Shown piece by piece: positions 43,614 to 53,666 of a stretch of DNA of 64,000 bases. Source of the stretch: Pirellulales bacterium (GTDB lineage: Bacteria; Planctomycetota; Planctomycetia; Pirellulales; Lacipirellulaceae); NCBI GenBank assembly GCA_022448265.1, contig JAKVCC010000006.1, positions 1-64,000 of the forward strand, in the 5' to 3' direction. Position numbers and translations under genes: made by a program. The notes beneath the pieces are model-generated. The model was given only the letters and a program-made list of their open reading frames with translations, was not told the DNA's origin and made no database searches. The stretch's first letter is position 1; the number at the start of each line of letters is the position of its first letter.

Positions 43614-46600
43614 TCATTTCGGACTTGCTGCTGATTCGGCTTGAATGAAGCACGCATCGGCCCAGGCGGCGTGATCGCCGTCGTTTTGATTGTCGACGCC
43701 TGTCGTGACGATCAATTGCAGTTGTTTGGCACCTGCAATATCCACGTCGACCGTCTTGGCTTCGTCGCCTCGGGTCATGTGACCGGATTCAAAGGCTAGC
43801 TTGCCATCGACATGGACTTCGTACCCGAGCGTCCCGGACGATTCATCATCGACACCGACTCTGGCATAGAAACGCTGGAAGCCGTAGCCCGAGAGGTTAT
43901 AGATGATTTCGCCTGGTGAGTGTGTGCCGATGCCTCGTTTGTACGTCGTGTCGGCAATGCGGATTGGGTTGCTTTGGACAGATTTGTCTTGCTTCGGAGT
44001 ATTCCATCCTTGTTTAGCACTGACGGCATCTTTTAGTTGCAGATAGACGCGGCGCCTCCTCGGATATTTGTTGTCGTCGATTTCCTTCAGTACGAATTTT
44101 TGCGGCTCGATCAACGCGAAGGATTTGTCGTCAAACGTGCTCCAGAAGACCAGGCTATCTCGCACAGCAGGAAGTATCGTGGCGTGACCTTCTTCGTACA
44201 GTTGACGTATTTCGTCGCCGTCAAGAGCGCGCAGATAAACTTTTAGGTCGCCGATTTCCCCAGTGAATCGACCACCGCTCACTGACCCCGCGATTGTGGA
44301 GAACGATCCGCGGTAAAATGTGTTGTCATTCATCTTCTTTGCTTGGTCACGTTTGCCATTTACGTAGATGCGCATGGCCATTTCCCACGTGGCTTCCTGG
44401 ACAGGCAGACTGCCGTCGTCAGCGCCACCAGTCTGCTGGGGCAGATGCGTTGCTTGAAGTTGATAGCAGTGAAACGTCCATTCGTTGCGTTTTGGTTTCG
44501 GATGACGCCAGTGCGAATTTGTGCCGAAGGCGAAGAACGGATCTTTCTGCCTGTTGATGCCGGCTCGCAGACCGCCTTTGCGCCCGCTGATCAGGATGGC
44601 ATCTCTGTCCCAAAGGTGTTTGTCGGGATGCTGATGGCGGAACCAGAGGCAGATTGTGAACGCTTTGTCTTTCAGGTCGATGGGATTCTTCAGTTCGGCA
44701 AAATCGTTCGTGCCGTTGAACCAGATGGCTTTTTCTGAATCGCCGGTTTGCCGGGGCGATCCGTAGAATTCAAACGCGTCAGCACTGGCCGGCGGCTGGA
44801 TGACGGCGAGGTCGGATTCGAATTGTGCAACCGTCAGGTGATGCTTTACTCCGTTGCCTGGGATAGCGACCTTGAATTCCAGTTCGCGAGTTTCACCCGG
44901 TTGCAGATCGGGTGCGGTTGTCGGCTGCAATTTTCCATTTAGGCTCATTGGGATTTCAAGTTTTCGCGATGGCTTGCTGCCGGTATTGCGGACGGCGGCG
45001 CGAATCGTCAGTCGTTCGTTCGGAAAGACCGACTTAAGGATCGACGAACTGTCTACAAAAAATGCCGCGGGCGTTTCCGCAATGTTGATCGTTCGTGATA
45101 CCTTGTGGAAGTTGTTTCCGTTTCGACTGAAGATAACCGAAATATCATGTTGTCCCGTTTGGTACAGACGCGGACCGGCAACAACGATGTCGCGTGTTTC
45201 CCCGAGCGGGATGCTGAATCGCTCGGCCGATAGATCTCGTCCGGACAACTGCATCGTGATTTTTAGAGGATAGAAGCTGGAAAGATTTCTAACTTGGATT
45301 CGAGCGGAAACACTGACATCGGCTTTGACGTGTTCATCGGGAAGCTGGACGGACTGAATGTCGAAAGCCTGCCGTGGAAGAATTGCGGCAAACTGATCGG
45401 CAGCCGGCTTCAAATTGGCAGGGATTACGTCGAAAGGATCGATATCTGGCCGCGCCTTGACAGTGACTTCGGCGCTACGCAGGCCGTTGGCTGTGGCGGA
45501 AACGGTGACGGTTCCTGGTTTGCCAGTTGACCGAACGATTGCCTGGCAGACACCGCGGTATGTCGATGGATTGCCTTTGGCTAGAGACGAACGAACGCCG
45601 GGGGCATTGATGTTGCGGGCGGCGTTGCCGGTCGCAAGCAGGTTCCCCGGGCCTTTGACCCTTAGACGAACCTGCTTGGCGGGCAAGTCCTTCAACAGAT
45701 TTCCGTTTGCGTCGACGACCGAGACTTTGACAATTGACACGTCGCGCCCGTCGCAGCGCAGAGCGGGTGCACTCGGTTCGAGTACAAGGCGCCTGGCGGA
45801 ACCAATGGGCTTCAGAAGCTGCTCAGCGACTTTCTTCCCCTGGCGGATGCCGACGAGCTGTAGGTCAGCTCCGGGTTGAAATGGAACTTCGATCGACAGC
45901 CGACAGTCTTCTTCTGGCAGATACGATTTGCGATTTGGACGTCCTGGCTGCACAACACTTTCGACGCGCTTTCCGCCAACAAAAACGTCGATACGATCGC
46001 AACTTGTATATCCCTCTAACAAAACTTTTTCCCCTGACTGGCCGGTCCACCGATTGTCGACCCATAGGACATCGTGTTTGCCCCACTGGCAACGAGCAAG
46101 ATGGAATCTTTCCGTTGGATAGTGCAGACAATCTCCGAGATGCCCAGGCCAGTGAGTGTTCGGAAAGCTGCCCTCGCCTCGATAATCAAAACCTGTCCAG
46201 GTGCTGGAGCCGGCGATCCACGGATGCTGCGCGAAGCTGTCCCACGTCTGGCCGTAGTAGTTGTATTCGGAAATATAGACGGCTCGCTGCGGAAATTTCC
46301 GATGGTCATCAGCTGCATCTTCAGCGTTGCGCCAGTTCAGGCCGAGTACATCGAACATGTCACTAAAGCCACAGGGATCGTTGAACTTCCCGTTCTGAGC
46401 GATCGAAATCGGGCGCTGTGAATCCAGGTGGCGAACATCCTTTATCAGAGTTCGCGCAATTTGCATACCGGCCGGCGTTCCTTGGACTTTGACTTCTTCG
46501 TTACCAAGGCTCCAGAGAATGACACTGGGGTGATTCCGATCGCGCCGGACCAGCGTTTGCACCGATTGGCGACCGAATTTACTTTTGTCGAAGTACCGCG

Positions 46601-47756
46601 TTTCATTGGCAACCAGAATTCCCAAGCGGTCGCATGCATCAAGCTCTTCAGAGGAACGCGGATTGTGGGCAGTTCGCATGAAAACACCGCCCGCGTCTTT
46701 CAGAAAGCGGATGGCTTCATACCGCACGCGTGTTGGTAATGCTGTGCCGAGCGGCCCGAGTGAATCGTGATTGCAGACGCCGCTGAGCCGGTAGTGCTTA
46801 CCGTTTAGATGAAAGCCGATTTCCGGATCGAAGTGAAAAGTCCGCAGGCCGATGTTCACGGTCGCTGCGTCGATATGGACTCGATCCTGCTTTCGAATCA
46901 AATGGGACTCGACGGAATACAATGCTGGGTTTTCCGGGCACCACAACGTCGGATTTTCGATTATCAGGTCTTCCGACCACTCGATTTCCTGATCGCGATG
47001 GATCAGCTGTGGTTTGCTTTGAACCGATGCGACAATGTTGCCAGTCAGGTCGCGTATGATTGTCGCAACGATCAGCGAGTCCGCGTCTCCGCGATTGGCT
47101 ATCGTGGTTTGAACACGAACACTGGCGGCGGCGGGAGTGATGTCAGTGGCTTCGGCAAACAGACCGTCGGAAATGATGAAGGCGTTGTCAGTGATATGAA
47201 GTCGCACTGCTCTATAAATGCCGCAGCCTTCGTACCACCAGCCTTCCCGCAGACTTGCGTTGCAACGCACGGCCAGAGTGTTCTTGCCACCCGGCCGTAG
47301 AACATCAGTAACATCAAATCTGGCGGGGATGTAGCCGCTCGTCCAGTGGCCGATGTGTTGTCCGTTCAGCCAGAAGTCGCTGTCGCGATAAACACCATCA
47401 AACTCCAGGACGAATCGTTTCCCCTTTTCGGATTCCGGGACACTGATGTTGCGTCGGTACCAGCCGATGCCGATTGGCAGGTAACCGTTGGCTCCGTCTT
47501 TCCTCCATACAACCCAGTCAGTGAACTGCTTGCTCTCCAGCCTGTTTTCTTCTGAAAATGGGCCGTCAATTGACCAGTCGTGAGGAGTCTGAACGCGCTG
47601 CCAACTCGAATCATCAAACTCAGGCGACTTGGCTGCAGGGTGATCACCACGCTGGAATCGCCAGTCAAAGTCGAGCGACTGGACATCGCGAGCCGCTGCA
47701 AGAGATGAAATGGCGCAGATTATGATGCAGGCAAGTAAGCGGCCGGTTGTAGACAT
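43614..47756 (-). CDS. Large GH2 beta-galactosidase-like glycosidase with LamG and NPCBM modules
   Basis: This protein of 1380 residues is secreted (signal LLACIIICAISSLAAARD) and starts with the GH2 sugar-binding domain (LDFDWRFQRGDHPA), an Ig-like domain, then the TIM barrel with acid/base Glu in SLGNEEV (about residue 416) and a nucleophile Glu in ISEYNYYGQ (about residue 495). Further Ig-like domains follow, then a LamG domain (KAFTICLWFRHQHPDKH...ALDGDEIRQLYEEG) and a C-terminal NPCBM (KRGIGTHSPGEI, then ESSGTLGYEVHVDGKLAF) with AWADACF at its end. The start at 47756 is chosen to keep the signal; 32 upstream residues look non-coding. Substrate: a galactoside-like or related sugar; unproven. 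Confidence 0.88.
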   Translation of the reverse strand: MSTTGRLLACIIICAISSLAAARDVQSLDFDWRFQRGDHPAAKSPEFDDSSWQRVQTPHDWSIDGPFSEENRLESKQFTDWVVWRKDGANGYLPIGIGWYRRNISVPESEKGKRFVLEFDGVYRDSDFWLNGQHIGHWTSGYIPARFDVTDVLRPGGKNTLAVRCNASLREGWWYEGCGIYRAVRLHITDNAFIISDGLFAEATDITPAAASVRVQTTIANRGDADSLIVATIIRDLTGNIVASVQSKPQLIHRDQEIEWSEDLIIENPTLWCPENPALYSVESHLIRKQDRVHIDAATVNIGLRTFHFDPEIGFHLNGKHYRLSGVCNHDSLGPLGTALPTRVRYEAIRFLKDAGGVFMRTAHNPRSSEELDACDRLGILVANETRYFDKSKFGRQSVQTLVRRDRNHPSVILWSLGNEEVKVQGTPAGMQIARTLIKDVRHLDSQRPISIAQNGKFNDPCGFSDMFDVLGLNWRNAEDAADDHRKFPQRAVYISEYNYYGQTWDSFAQHPWIAGSSTWTGFDYRGEGSFPNTHWPGHLGDCLHYPTERFHLARCQWGKHDVLWVDNRWTGQSGEKVLLEGYTSCDRIDVFVGGKRVESVVQPGRPNRKSYLPEEDCRLSIEVPFQPGADLQLVGIRQGKKVAEQLLKPIGSARRLVLEPSAPALRCDGRDVSIVKVSVVDANGNLLKDLPAKQVRLRVKGPGNLLATGNAARNINAPGVRSSLAKGNPSTYRGVCQAIVRSTGKPGTVTVSATANGLRSAEVTVKARPDIDPFDVIPANLKPAADQFAAILPRQAFDIQSVQLPDEHVKADVSVSARIQVRNLSSFYPLKITMQLSGRDLSAERFSIPLGETRDIVVAGPRLYQTGQHDISVIFSRNGNNFHKVSRTINIAETPAAFFVDSSSILKSVFPNERLTIRAAVRNTGSKPSRKLEIPMSLNGKLQPTTAPDLQPGETRELEFKVAIPGNGVKHHLTVAQFESDLAVIQPPASADAFEFYGSPRQTGDSEKAIWFNGTNDFAELKNPIDLKDKAFTICLWFRHQHPDKHLWDRDAILISGRKGGLRAGINRQKDPFFAFGTNSHWRHPKPKRNEWTFHCYQLQATHLPQQTGGADDGSLPVQEATWEMAMRIYVNGKRDQAKKMNDNTFYRGSFSTIAGSVSGGRFTGEIGDLKVYLRALDGDEIRQLYEEGHATILPAVRDSLVFWSTFDDKSFALIEPQKFVLKEIDDNKYPRRRRVYLQLKDAVSAKQGWNTPKQDKSVQSNPIRIADTTYKRGIGTHSPGEIIYNLSGYGFQRFYARVGVDDESSGTLGYEVHVDGKLAFESGHMTRGDEAKTVDVDIAGAKQLQLIVTTGVDNQNDGDHAAWADACFIQAESAASPK

Positions 47757-48227
47757 TTGGTAGTCGATCAACGGAATTCTGAATTGACGGAGATACTGGC
47801 GCGGCGGTGTCCCAGAAGGAATGGGACATTCTTGCGCAGTAGAAAATTTCAACGGGTCATCCGATTGCGATGTTAGCTATTGCCAAGGTGAGACCGCCAA
47901 GCAGTTTGGAGAATATTGACCGCTTCAATCGACAGGCAAGTCTCGTTGTCGTACTCGCGGACCAAGCTGCTTTTAGCAGGTGGTTTTGGTTCGTGAGGTT
48001 CAAAATCCGTGTTAGTGATCTTATATAGTACGTTCCGAACTAGAGTCAATCGTATGCATAAGCCAGTATTTTCTATTTGGGTGATTTTTGAACTACTCTA
48101 GGCCCAAAGTGCATCTATCTAAGTGGGAAATCTCGGTTAAAATGTTGGCGATCACGAGCGCGGCTTGTGGATTGTAAATTGGTGGTGCAGTTGAGCCACG
48201 TCCAGGCCTACAAGGAATTTCTTGCTG
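47757..48227. other. divergent intergenic region, A+T-rich
   Basis: About 470 bases between divergent glycosidase and dehydrogenase genes. No coding frame is convincing. The right part (around 48010-48100) is A+T-rich and probably holds promoters, but none is assignable with confidence. Confidence 0.4.
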
Positions 48228-49289
48228 ATGAAGACCGTCGTTGTCATTGCTCCGAATCAAGTCGAGATTGTCGACACTCCAATTCCAACGCCAGGCCCTT
48301 ATCAGGCGTTGGTAAAGACAAAATATTCCTGCATCTGCAACAACACGGACAGCAAACTCGTGGGCGGAAAATTCCCGGGAATGGAAAATGCTTTCCCGTT
48401 TGCACTTGGGCACGAGAGCGTTGGCGTTGTGAAGGAAGTGGGGAAAAACGTCCGCAACTTTGAGCCGGGCAAGATCGCTGTCAGTGGCCTAGTGTTCGAT
48501 CTGGGCGTTGAAGGGCTCAATTCTGGCTGGGGTGGTTTTTGTGAGTATGTGCTGGCGAATGATCATCAAGCCATGGTTGAGGATGGCGTGGCGGATGAGG
48601 CGCACGGGTGGGTAGAAGTATTTGAGATTCAAACCCCCGTCGACCCTGACATCGATGCTGCCGATGCAGTGCTGCTTTGTACTTGGCGAGAGGTCCTTGG
48701 TGCATTTCGTGATTTCCGCCTTCAAGCTGGCGATGATGTCCTAATTTACGGTGGTGGCCCCGTGGGGCTCAGCTTTGTGAAGCTCGGACGACTTTTCGGG
48801 CTGGGATGGATTGGGTTGGTAGACCGACACGCTGAAAAGCGCGAAACCGCCGTTGCTTTCGGCGCTGACGCCGTCTTTGATCGCGACGACCCGGCGATTC
48901 CGAAATTGCCAAAAGCCCGTGACAAAAAACTCGATGCTGTAATCGATGCTGTCGGCAAGTCTGAATTGATCAACGCCAGTCTACCACTTCTGAAACGGGG
49001 TGGTTCAATGTGTGTCTACGGGTTTTATGCAGGCTTGACTGATTTCTCGGTTTCCAACGTGCTTGCAGACTACAACTTTAATCTGTTGATTCATCAGTGG
49101 CCAACCCGACTTTACGAAAAAGAAGCCCAAGTACCGTTGTGCGATTGGATCCGTGCAGGAAGGCTTTCAGGAAAAGAATTCATCAATCAGCAATTCCCAA
49201 TTAGTGACATCAGTGATGCTTTCGAGGCCGTACACAATCGCAAAGTGATTAAGGCCCTGCTTTTGTATGATGGCGTCCCAACCGTCTAG
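48228..49289 (+). CDS. zinc-type medium-chain dehydrogenase
   Basis: This 353-residue cytoplasmic oxidoreductase belongs to the MDR alcohol/polyol dehydrogenase family. The catalytic-zinc region is KYSCICNNTDSKL with GHESVGVV (His and Glu). The structural-zinc four-cysteine loop is absent, the corresponding region being SGLVFDLGVEGLNSGWGG. The NAD-binding Rossmann motif is GGGPVGLSFVKLGRLFGLG with Asp in LVDRHAEK, suggesting NAD. An in-frame TTG at 48222 is an alternative start. A sugar- or polyol-related role next to a glycosidase is plausible but not proven. Confidence 0.85.
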   Translation: MKTVVVIAPNQVEIVDTPIPTPGPYQALVKTKYSCICNNTDSKLVGGKFPGMENAFPFALGHESVGVVKEVGKNVRNFEPGKIAVSGLVFDLGVEGLNSGWGGFCEYVLANDHQAMVEDGVADEAHGWVEVFEIQTPVDPDIDAADAVLLCTWREVLGAFRDFRLQAGDDVLIYGGGPVGLSFVKLGRLFGLGWIGLVDRHAEKRETAVAFGADAVFDRDDPAIPKLPKARDKKLDAVIDAVGKSELINASLPLLKRGGSMCVYGFYAGLTDFSVSNVLADYNFNLLIHQWPTRLYEKEAQVPLCDWIRAGRLSGKEFINQQFPISDISDAFEAVHNRKVIKALLLYDGVPTV

Positions 49290-49774
49290 CAACTGACGCG
49301 TCCGATGGAAAACACAAACTAGTCGGATGAATCCATGAAATCACAACCCAACACCCTCGATGAGGACTAGGTTAAAGATCACTCACAAGAAGAACGATCG
49401 ATTGTGACCCAAGCAAAATGCCCGCGCAAGAAGGCAGAGTTTTTCAGACCACGGCTCTGCCTGCGTTCATGCTGATTTGCTGCCTAATCATCTTCTTGCA
49501 GTTCAGAAGTCGTGGCAGCTACGAGCCCGTACAAATTGTTCGGGACCCCAGTCGCAAACTGCCCGAGGTGATGCAAGCTGCGGGAGCCGTCTATCTTGGC
49601 ACCCACGCTTCTAGCGGTGAGCATCGCCTTGCACAGTGCCGACAGGAGCACTGCAGTGCAAGCCCGTGCGACGTTTACGACGAGGTTGTGGCACTGAAGA
49701 TCAACAAAACCACCGGGAAAACAGGGGCTAGAGGCGACTCGGTTCGACCTGTTACAATGCCCTGCCTTACAGCC
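49290..49774. other. intergenic region upstream of tRNA-Lys
   Basis: About 485 bases contain no supported gene. The open frame at 49418 runs through the tRNA gene and lacks a ribosome site, so it is treated as spurious. No repeats or attachment-site duplicates of the tRNA end are visible. Confidence 0.4.
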
Positions 49775-49847
49775 GCTCCCTTAGCTCAATTGGCAGAGCA
49801 ATTGACTCTTAATCAATAGGTTCTAGGTTCGAGTCCTAGAGGGAGCA
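49775..49847 (+). tRNA. tRNA-Lys (anticodon CTT)
   Basis: The sequence folds into a complete cloverleaf: acceptor stem GCTCCCT with AGGGAGC, D-stem GCTC/GAGC, anticodon stem ATTGA/TCAAT with loop CTCTTAA giving anticodon CTT, and T-stem CTAGG/CCTAG with loop TTCGAGT. The discriminator is A and the genomic CCA is absent. It is 73 bases long. Confidence 0.95.
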
Positions 49848-50431
49848 CTTTGTATCACTGCTTTTTTGCAACGACTTGGGCCGCCCTGGCCATCTGATTG
49901 TTGTTGCATCGCCTACCCAGTTGGCCCCTGATTCGAGTATCACCAAGCGTTTCTCATCCCCGCTGAGAAATTTGGCGACCGTAGCTGGCCAGCGCGGCAC
50001 CCCAAATCCTGCACCAGTCATTTCGCATACCGACTGTTTCTGGCGCCACAAAAAATTGGGTTTCATGCGACACGATGTCGCAAAGTGTGTTGGCCATGAT
50101 TAATCTGATTGGATGCGCTCATCTTATCAGAAAATTATTGGACGTTGGCGCCCTGTAGGCAAGAGAAAAGGGCGAACCTCGGTTGTTCCTGCAGTTAGTT
50201 TCATGCAACTCTGATCGCAAATACACCCTTTTCATCTATAGCAAGCTGGTGGAAGTGATAGAGTCCGAAAATTTGAGGTTCGGGTTAGTCCAAGATATAC
50301 TGTGCAAGCAGCAAGCTGGGTTTGTAAATCGCAGTCCGCAACGTTTGCCCAATCAAATTCGCGCTGCATTCCCGATATGCCCTGGGCAGACAACGTTGTC
50401 TGAATAACATCGGTGCCGTACAATCACACTC
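49848..50431. other. intergenic region with a perfect 16-bp palindrome
   Basis: No gene is visible. CAGACAACGTTGTCTG (50387-50402) is a perfect palindrome ending about 30 bases before the ATG of the TIGR03790 gene, a position typical of an operator. Nothing else is recognised. Confidence 0.5.
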
Positions 50432-52231
50432 ATGGTCAACCCATTTTGCAACCGACTGCGGAAGATTAAACATTTGCAGAAGACTGTGCATTTTCTGCAG
50501 AGTAATTATTTTCTGGTGTTTGTTCAGGGGCATAGTTTCTTTTGGGCCCGCCGATTTCTGGCTGGTTCGCTAATATATTGCTTGGGGGCAGTTAGCTGTT
50601 TTGCCGGAGGTGGTCCGGAGAATGTCTTTTTGTTGGTCAAGGCGAAGAGTCGCGATTCACTGACGGTGGCCAATCATTACATCGATTTGCGCAAGATACC
50701 TCTGAGTAACGTGTATTGTATGGACTTCAGCGGAAAGGCGTTCTTTGCAACGGGCGAGGTGTTTCGCCAGGAGATTTTGTTGCCGGCCCTCGCTGAGATC
50801 AAGCGCAGAGGCTTGGCGGATCAGATTGATTACCTAGTTTATTCTTGCGGTTTCCCCTGGCGGATAGACTTTACCAAAGATTTTCCGGAGGCGAAGTTTC
50901 CTCCGGAGTTGCGGCCTATGGCTTCCTTGACAGGAGCCACTTATTTGGCCGCTTTTGTTGCCCAAAAGCGCAAGGAATTTGTGGGCATGACGAATTTTTA
51001 CGCGCCTGCGGAGAATGCGCCGGCGACCGTCTCGCAAGGATTTCGCGCGCAATACAAATGGAGCCCCGGAGGGAAGCGGACGGATGGCCACGGGTTGCGC
51101 TACTATCTTTCGGCAATGCTGGGCGTGACCAATGGTCGAGGGAATAGCGTTGATGAAATTCTTAGATATCTGCGACGCTCGGCCACTGCGGACGGCAAGA
51201 AACCCAGGGGAACCATCCATTTCGTCAAAAACAAGGGGCCCCGTTCGAGGGCGCGAGATAGCGGATTTGATAAAGCAGCTCTCGAAATTCGTCGTGCGGG
51301 AGTCAATGCGGACGTGCGTGACGGGAAGTTTCTCAAGGGAGCGGCCGCTGTGATGGGCATGACTACCGGCTGGGCGCAATTGGAGGTCCAGAAGTCGGGA
51401 TGCAACTACCTTCCCGGTGCTTTTTGTGACAATTTTACCAGCGCCGGAGGAAACTTCATTAAACCCAAGGTGGCGCCCGGACAAACTTGTGTCAGCGAAT
51501 TTTTGCGAGAAGGTGCCGCCGGTGCAAATGGCACTGTTGTCGAGCCGTTTAGTATCGCCCAGAAATTTCCGTCGGCCGGATTGCATGTCCACTATGTGCA
51601 CGGATGTTCAATGGCAGAGGCGTTTTACCAATCCGTTTATTGCCCGTACCAGCAAATCTTGGTAGGGGACCCTCTTTGTCAGCCATGGGCAAACTTTCCC
51701 CGTGTTGCCGTCGAGGGCATGGCGGGGAGCCGCATCATCCGTGACACAATAGAGATCGTTCCCGTTGCGAAAACCACGGTGCCGGGCGGCATCAGATCGT
51801 TGGAACTTTATGTGGACGGAAAACGTGTGCAGCGCGCTAACCCGGGAAAAAAGTTCATGCTAGATACGAAATTTCTCGACGATGGGCCACATGAGCTGCG
51901 CGTGGTCGCCGTAGATGGTTCATCTATCGAAACCCAGGGGCGCTGGACTGGACGCGTCATTGTAAAGAATGGAGCGGATGCAATAGAGCTTTCCGTCGAC
52001 CGGCGTGATATTGTCGAAGGAATGCGCCGTCTTGCCGTCAAAGTAGTGTCTACGCAAGCGGACCCAGTCGCTCTGTATCATCAAGGTCGTGAGGTAGGGC
52101 GAGTTGCTAAGGGTTCAGGGGTGGTCCATATCAGTGTCGCTAAGCTCGGAAGCGGTCCTGTAGCTCTGTTTGCGAAAACCGATGGTGAGAGCCCGGTTCG
52201 CTCTCGTACTATGCGGATTGACCTGCCCTAG
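50432..52231 (+). CDS. TIGR03790-family protein
   Basis: This 599-residue protein matches the TIGR03790 family of unknown function. After an unusually long, basic N-terminus there is a signal-like helix (FLAGSLIYCLGAVSCFAGG), then ENVFLLVKAKSRDSLTVANHYI, then RKIPLSNVYCMD, the family entry, and GATYLAAFVAQ, HYVHGCSMAEAFYQSV and ILVGDPLCQPWANFPRV toward the end of the core. The C-terminal 150 residues form beta-type modules (ELYVDGKRVQR, DGPHELRVVAVDGS). ATG at 50432; a later start near the helix is possible. Co-transcription with the oxidase gene 26 bases downstream is likely. The function is unknown. Confidence 0.8.
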   Translation: MVNPFCNRLRKIKHLQKTVHFLQSNYFLVFVQGHSFFWARRFLAGSLIYCLGAVSCFAGGGPENVFLLVKAKSRDSLTVANHYIDLRKIPLSNVYCMDFSGKAFFATGEVFRQEILLPALAEIKRRGLADQIDYLVYSCGFPWRIDFTKDFPEAKFPPELRPMASLTGATYLAAFVAQKRKEFVGMTNFYAPAENAPATVSQGFRAQYKWSPGGKRTDGHGLRYYLSAMLGVTNGRGNSVDEILRYLRRSATADGKKPRGTIHFVKNKGPRSRARDSGFDKAALEIRRAGVNADVRDGKFLKGAAAVMGMTTGWAQLEVQKSGCNYLPGAFCDNFTSAGGNFIKPKVAPGQTCVSEFLREGAAGANGTVVEPFSIAQKFPSAGLHVHYVHGCSMAEAFYQSVYCPYQQILVGDPLCQPWANFPRVAVEGMAGSRIIRDTIEIVPVAKTTVPGGIRSLELYVDGKRVQRANPGKKFMLDTKFLDDGPHELRVVAVDGSSIETQGRWTGRVIVKNGADAIELSVDRRDIVEGMRRLAVKVVSTQADPVALYHQGREVGRVAKGSGVVHISVAKLGSGPVALFAKTDGESPVRSRTMRIDLP

Positions 52232-52257
52232 TTCGAACCCAATGGTTGTGACTTCGC

Positions 52258-53457
52258 ATGCAACATTACGACCTTTCTATTATTGGCGGCGGAATTGTCG
52301 GATTGGCCGTCGCGTACCGTTTTCAAGAGCGTTTTCCCAACCGTAGTGTTGTCGTCTTGGAAAAGGAGGCGGCGCTTGCCCAGCATCAAACTGGCCACAA
52401 CTCGGGCGTACTCCATTCAGGTATCTATTACCAGCCCGCTTCACTTAAGGCGATCAATTGTCGTGAAGGGAAGCGAGCGATGGAGGCCTTTTGCGAGCAG
52501 GAAGGAATCGACTACGAGATTTGTGGCAAAGTCATCGTCGCCGTCGACGAGCAACAACTACCAGCTCTTGATCGCATTTTCCAGCGGGGTCAGGCCAACC
52601 AGGTCCGCTGCGAAATGATCGATCGTGCTCGTCTCCTGGAGTTAGAGCCTTACGCTGCTGGCATCCGGGCTATTCACGTACCCGAGGCGGGTATTGTTGA
52701 TTATAGCCAAGTTTGTACTCGGCTCGCTGAAAAGGTTCGCTTGCAGGGTGGGAAGTTTGAACTTGGCGTACGTGTTGTTGATTTTGTGCGTGACGATTCG
52801 GCAATCATTTGCCGCACAACACGCGGAGAGTATCGCGCCGCACACGTGGTCAATTGTGCTGGCCTCTACAGTGATCGTGTGGCAAAGCTGAGCGGGTTGC
52901 CATCACCGGCTAAGATTGTGCCTTTTCGCGGTGAGTACTACCAGCTGCGTCCGGAGATGCAAGGCCTGGTAAAGAACCTAATTTATCCCGTTCCCGACCC
53001 GTCATTTCCGTTCTTGGGAGTTCATTTTACGCGCAGGATTGGCGGTGGTATTGAATGCGGTCCCAACGCAGTGTTGGCCCTTGCGCGCGAGGGCTATACC
53101 AAAACAAAGATCAATCCCTTGGACCTGGCAGAGGTGCTTGCCTATCCTGGATTTCTAAAACTGGCTGCGAAATATTGGCGAGTCGGTTTAGGCGAAATAT
53201 GGCGTAGTGTGAACAAACGAGCTTTTGTGCGAGCATTGCAAACGCTATTGCCCGATATTCGCGCCGCCCATCTGGAGTGGGCGCCTGCAGGCGTCCGGGC
53301 GCAAGCCGTCAGCAGTGACGGCAATATGGTTGACGACTTTCTGATCGAGGAGGTTGAGCGGGTAGTGAACGTTGTCAATGCTCCGTCTCCAGCGGCGACT
53401 TCCTCACTAAATATTGGCCATCTGGTTGTTCAGTGCCTGCAGGACCGGTTTTCGTAG
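52258..53457 (+). CDS. lhgO: L-2-hydroxyglutarate oxidase
   Basis: This 399-residue FAD enzyme oxidises L-2-hydroxyglutarate to 2-oxoglutarate. The FAD motif IIGGGIVGLAVAYRF (residues 8-22), HQTGHNSGVLHSGIYY and the C-terminal motif AGVRAQAVSSDGNMVDDF with VNAPSPAATSSLNIG are as in the LhgO family. Length is typical. It follows the TIGR03790 gene with a 26-base gap. Confidence 0.93.
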   Translation: MQHYDLSIIGGGIVGLAVAYRFQERFPNRSVVVLEKEAALAQHQTGHNSGVLHSGIYYQPASLKAINCREGKRAMEAFCEQEGIDYEICGKVIVAVDEQQLPALDRIFQRGQANQVRCEMIDRARLLELEPYAAGIRAIHVPEAGIVDYSQVCTRLAEKVRLQGGKFELGVRVVDFVRDDSAIICRTTRGEYRAAHVVNCAGLYSDRVAKLSGLPSPAKIVPFRGEYYQLRPEMQGLVKNLIYPVPDPSFPFLGVHFTRRIGGGIECGPNAVLALAREGYTKTKINPLDLAEVLAYPGFLKLAAKYWRVGLGEIWRSVNKRAFVRALQTLLPDIRAAHLEWAPAGVRAQAVSSDGNMVDDFLIEEVERVVNVVNAPSPAATSSLNIGHLVVQCLQDRFS

Positions 53458-53666
53458 TTCAAAATTGTTGCGATGGCCGAGGGGGTCTAGTAGAATAGAT
53501 CAGTAGTGGATACAGAGAGCGAATTCCCAAAAATTTTGAGCTAGCGCCGCCGCCACAGATCAGCGCACTAAGTTGCCTTTGGGCTACCAGCAGTGCAGAA
53601 TTCCTGGCGGCATTCTTTTTGGGCAGGGGCCCCGGCTATGTGGCAGCGCCGAGCGAGGAACAGAAG

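Noticed and set aside
49418-49819. 134-codon frame with a hydrophobic segment running into tRNA-Lys
   Set aside because: No ribosome site, atypical composition, and its end lies inside the tRNA gene.
49775-49847. tRNA-Lys as an attachment site
   Set aside because: No duplicate of its 3' end and no integrase are visible within the window.
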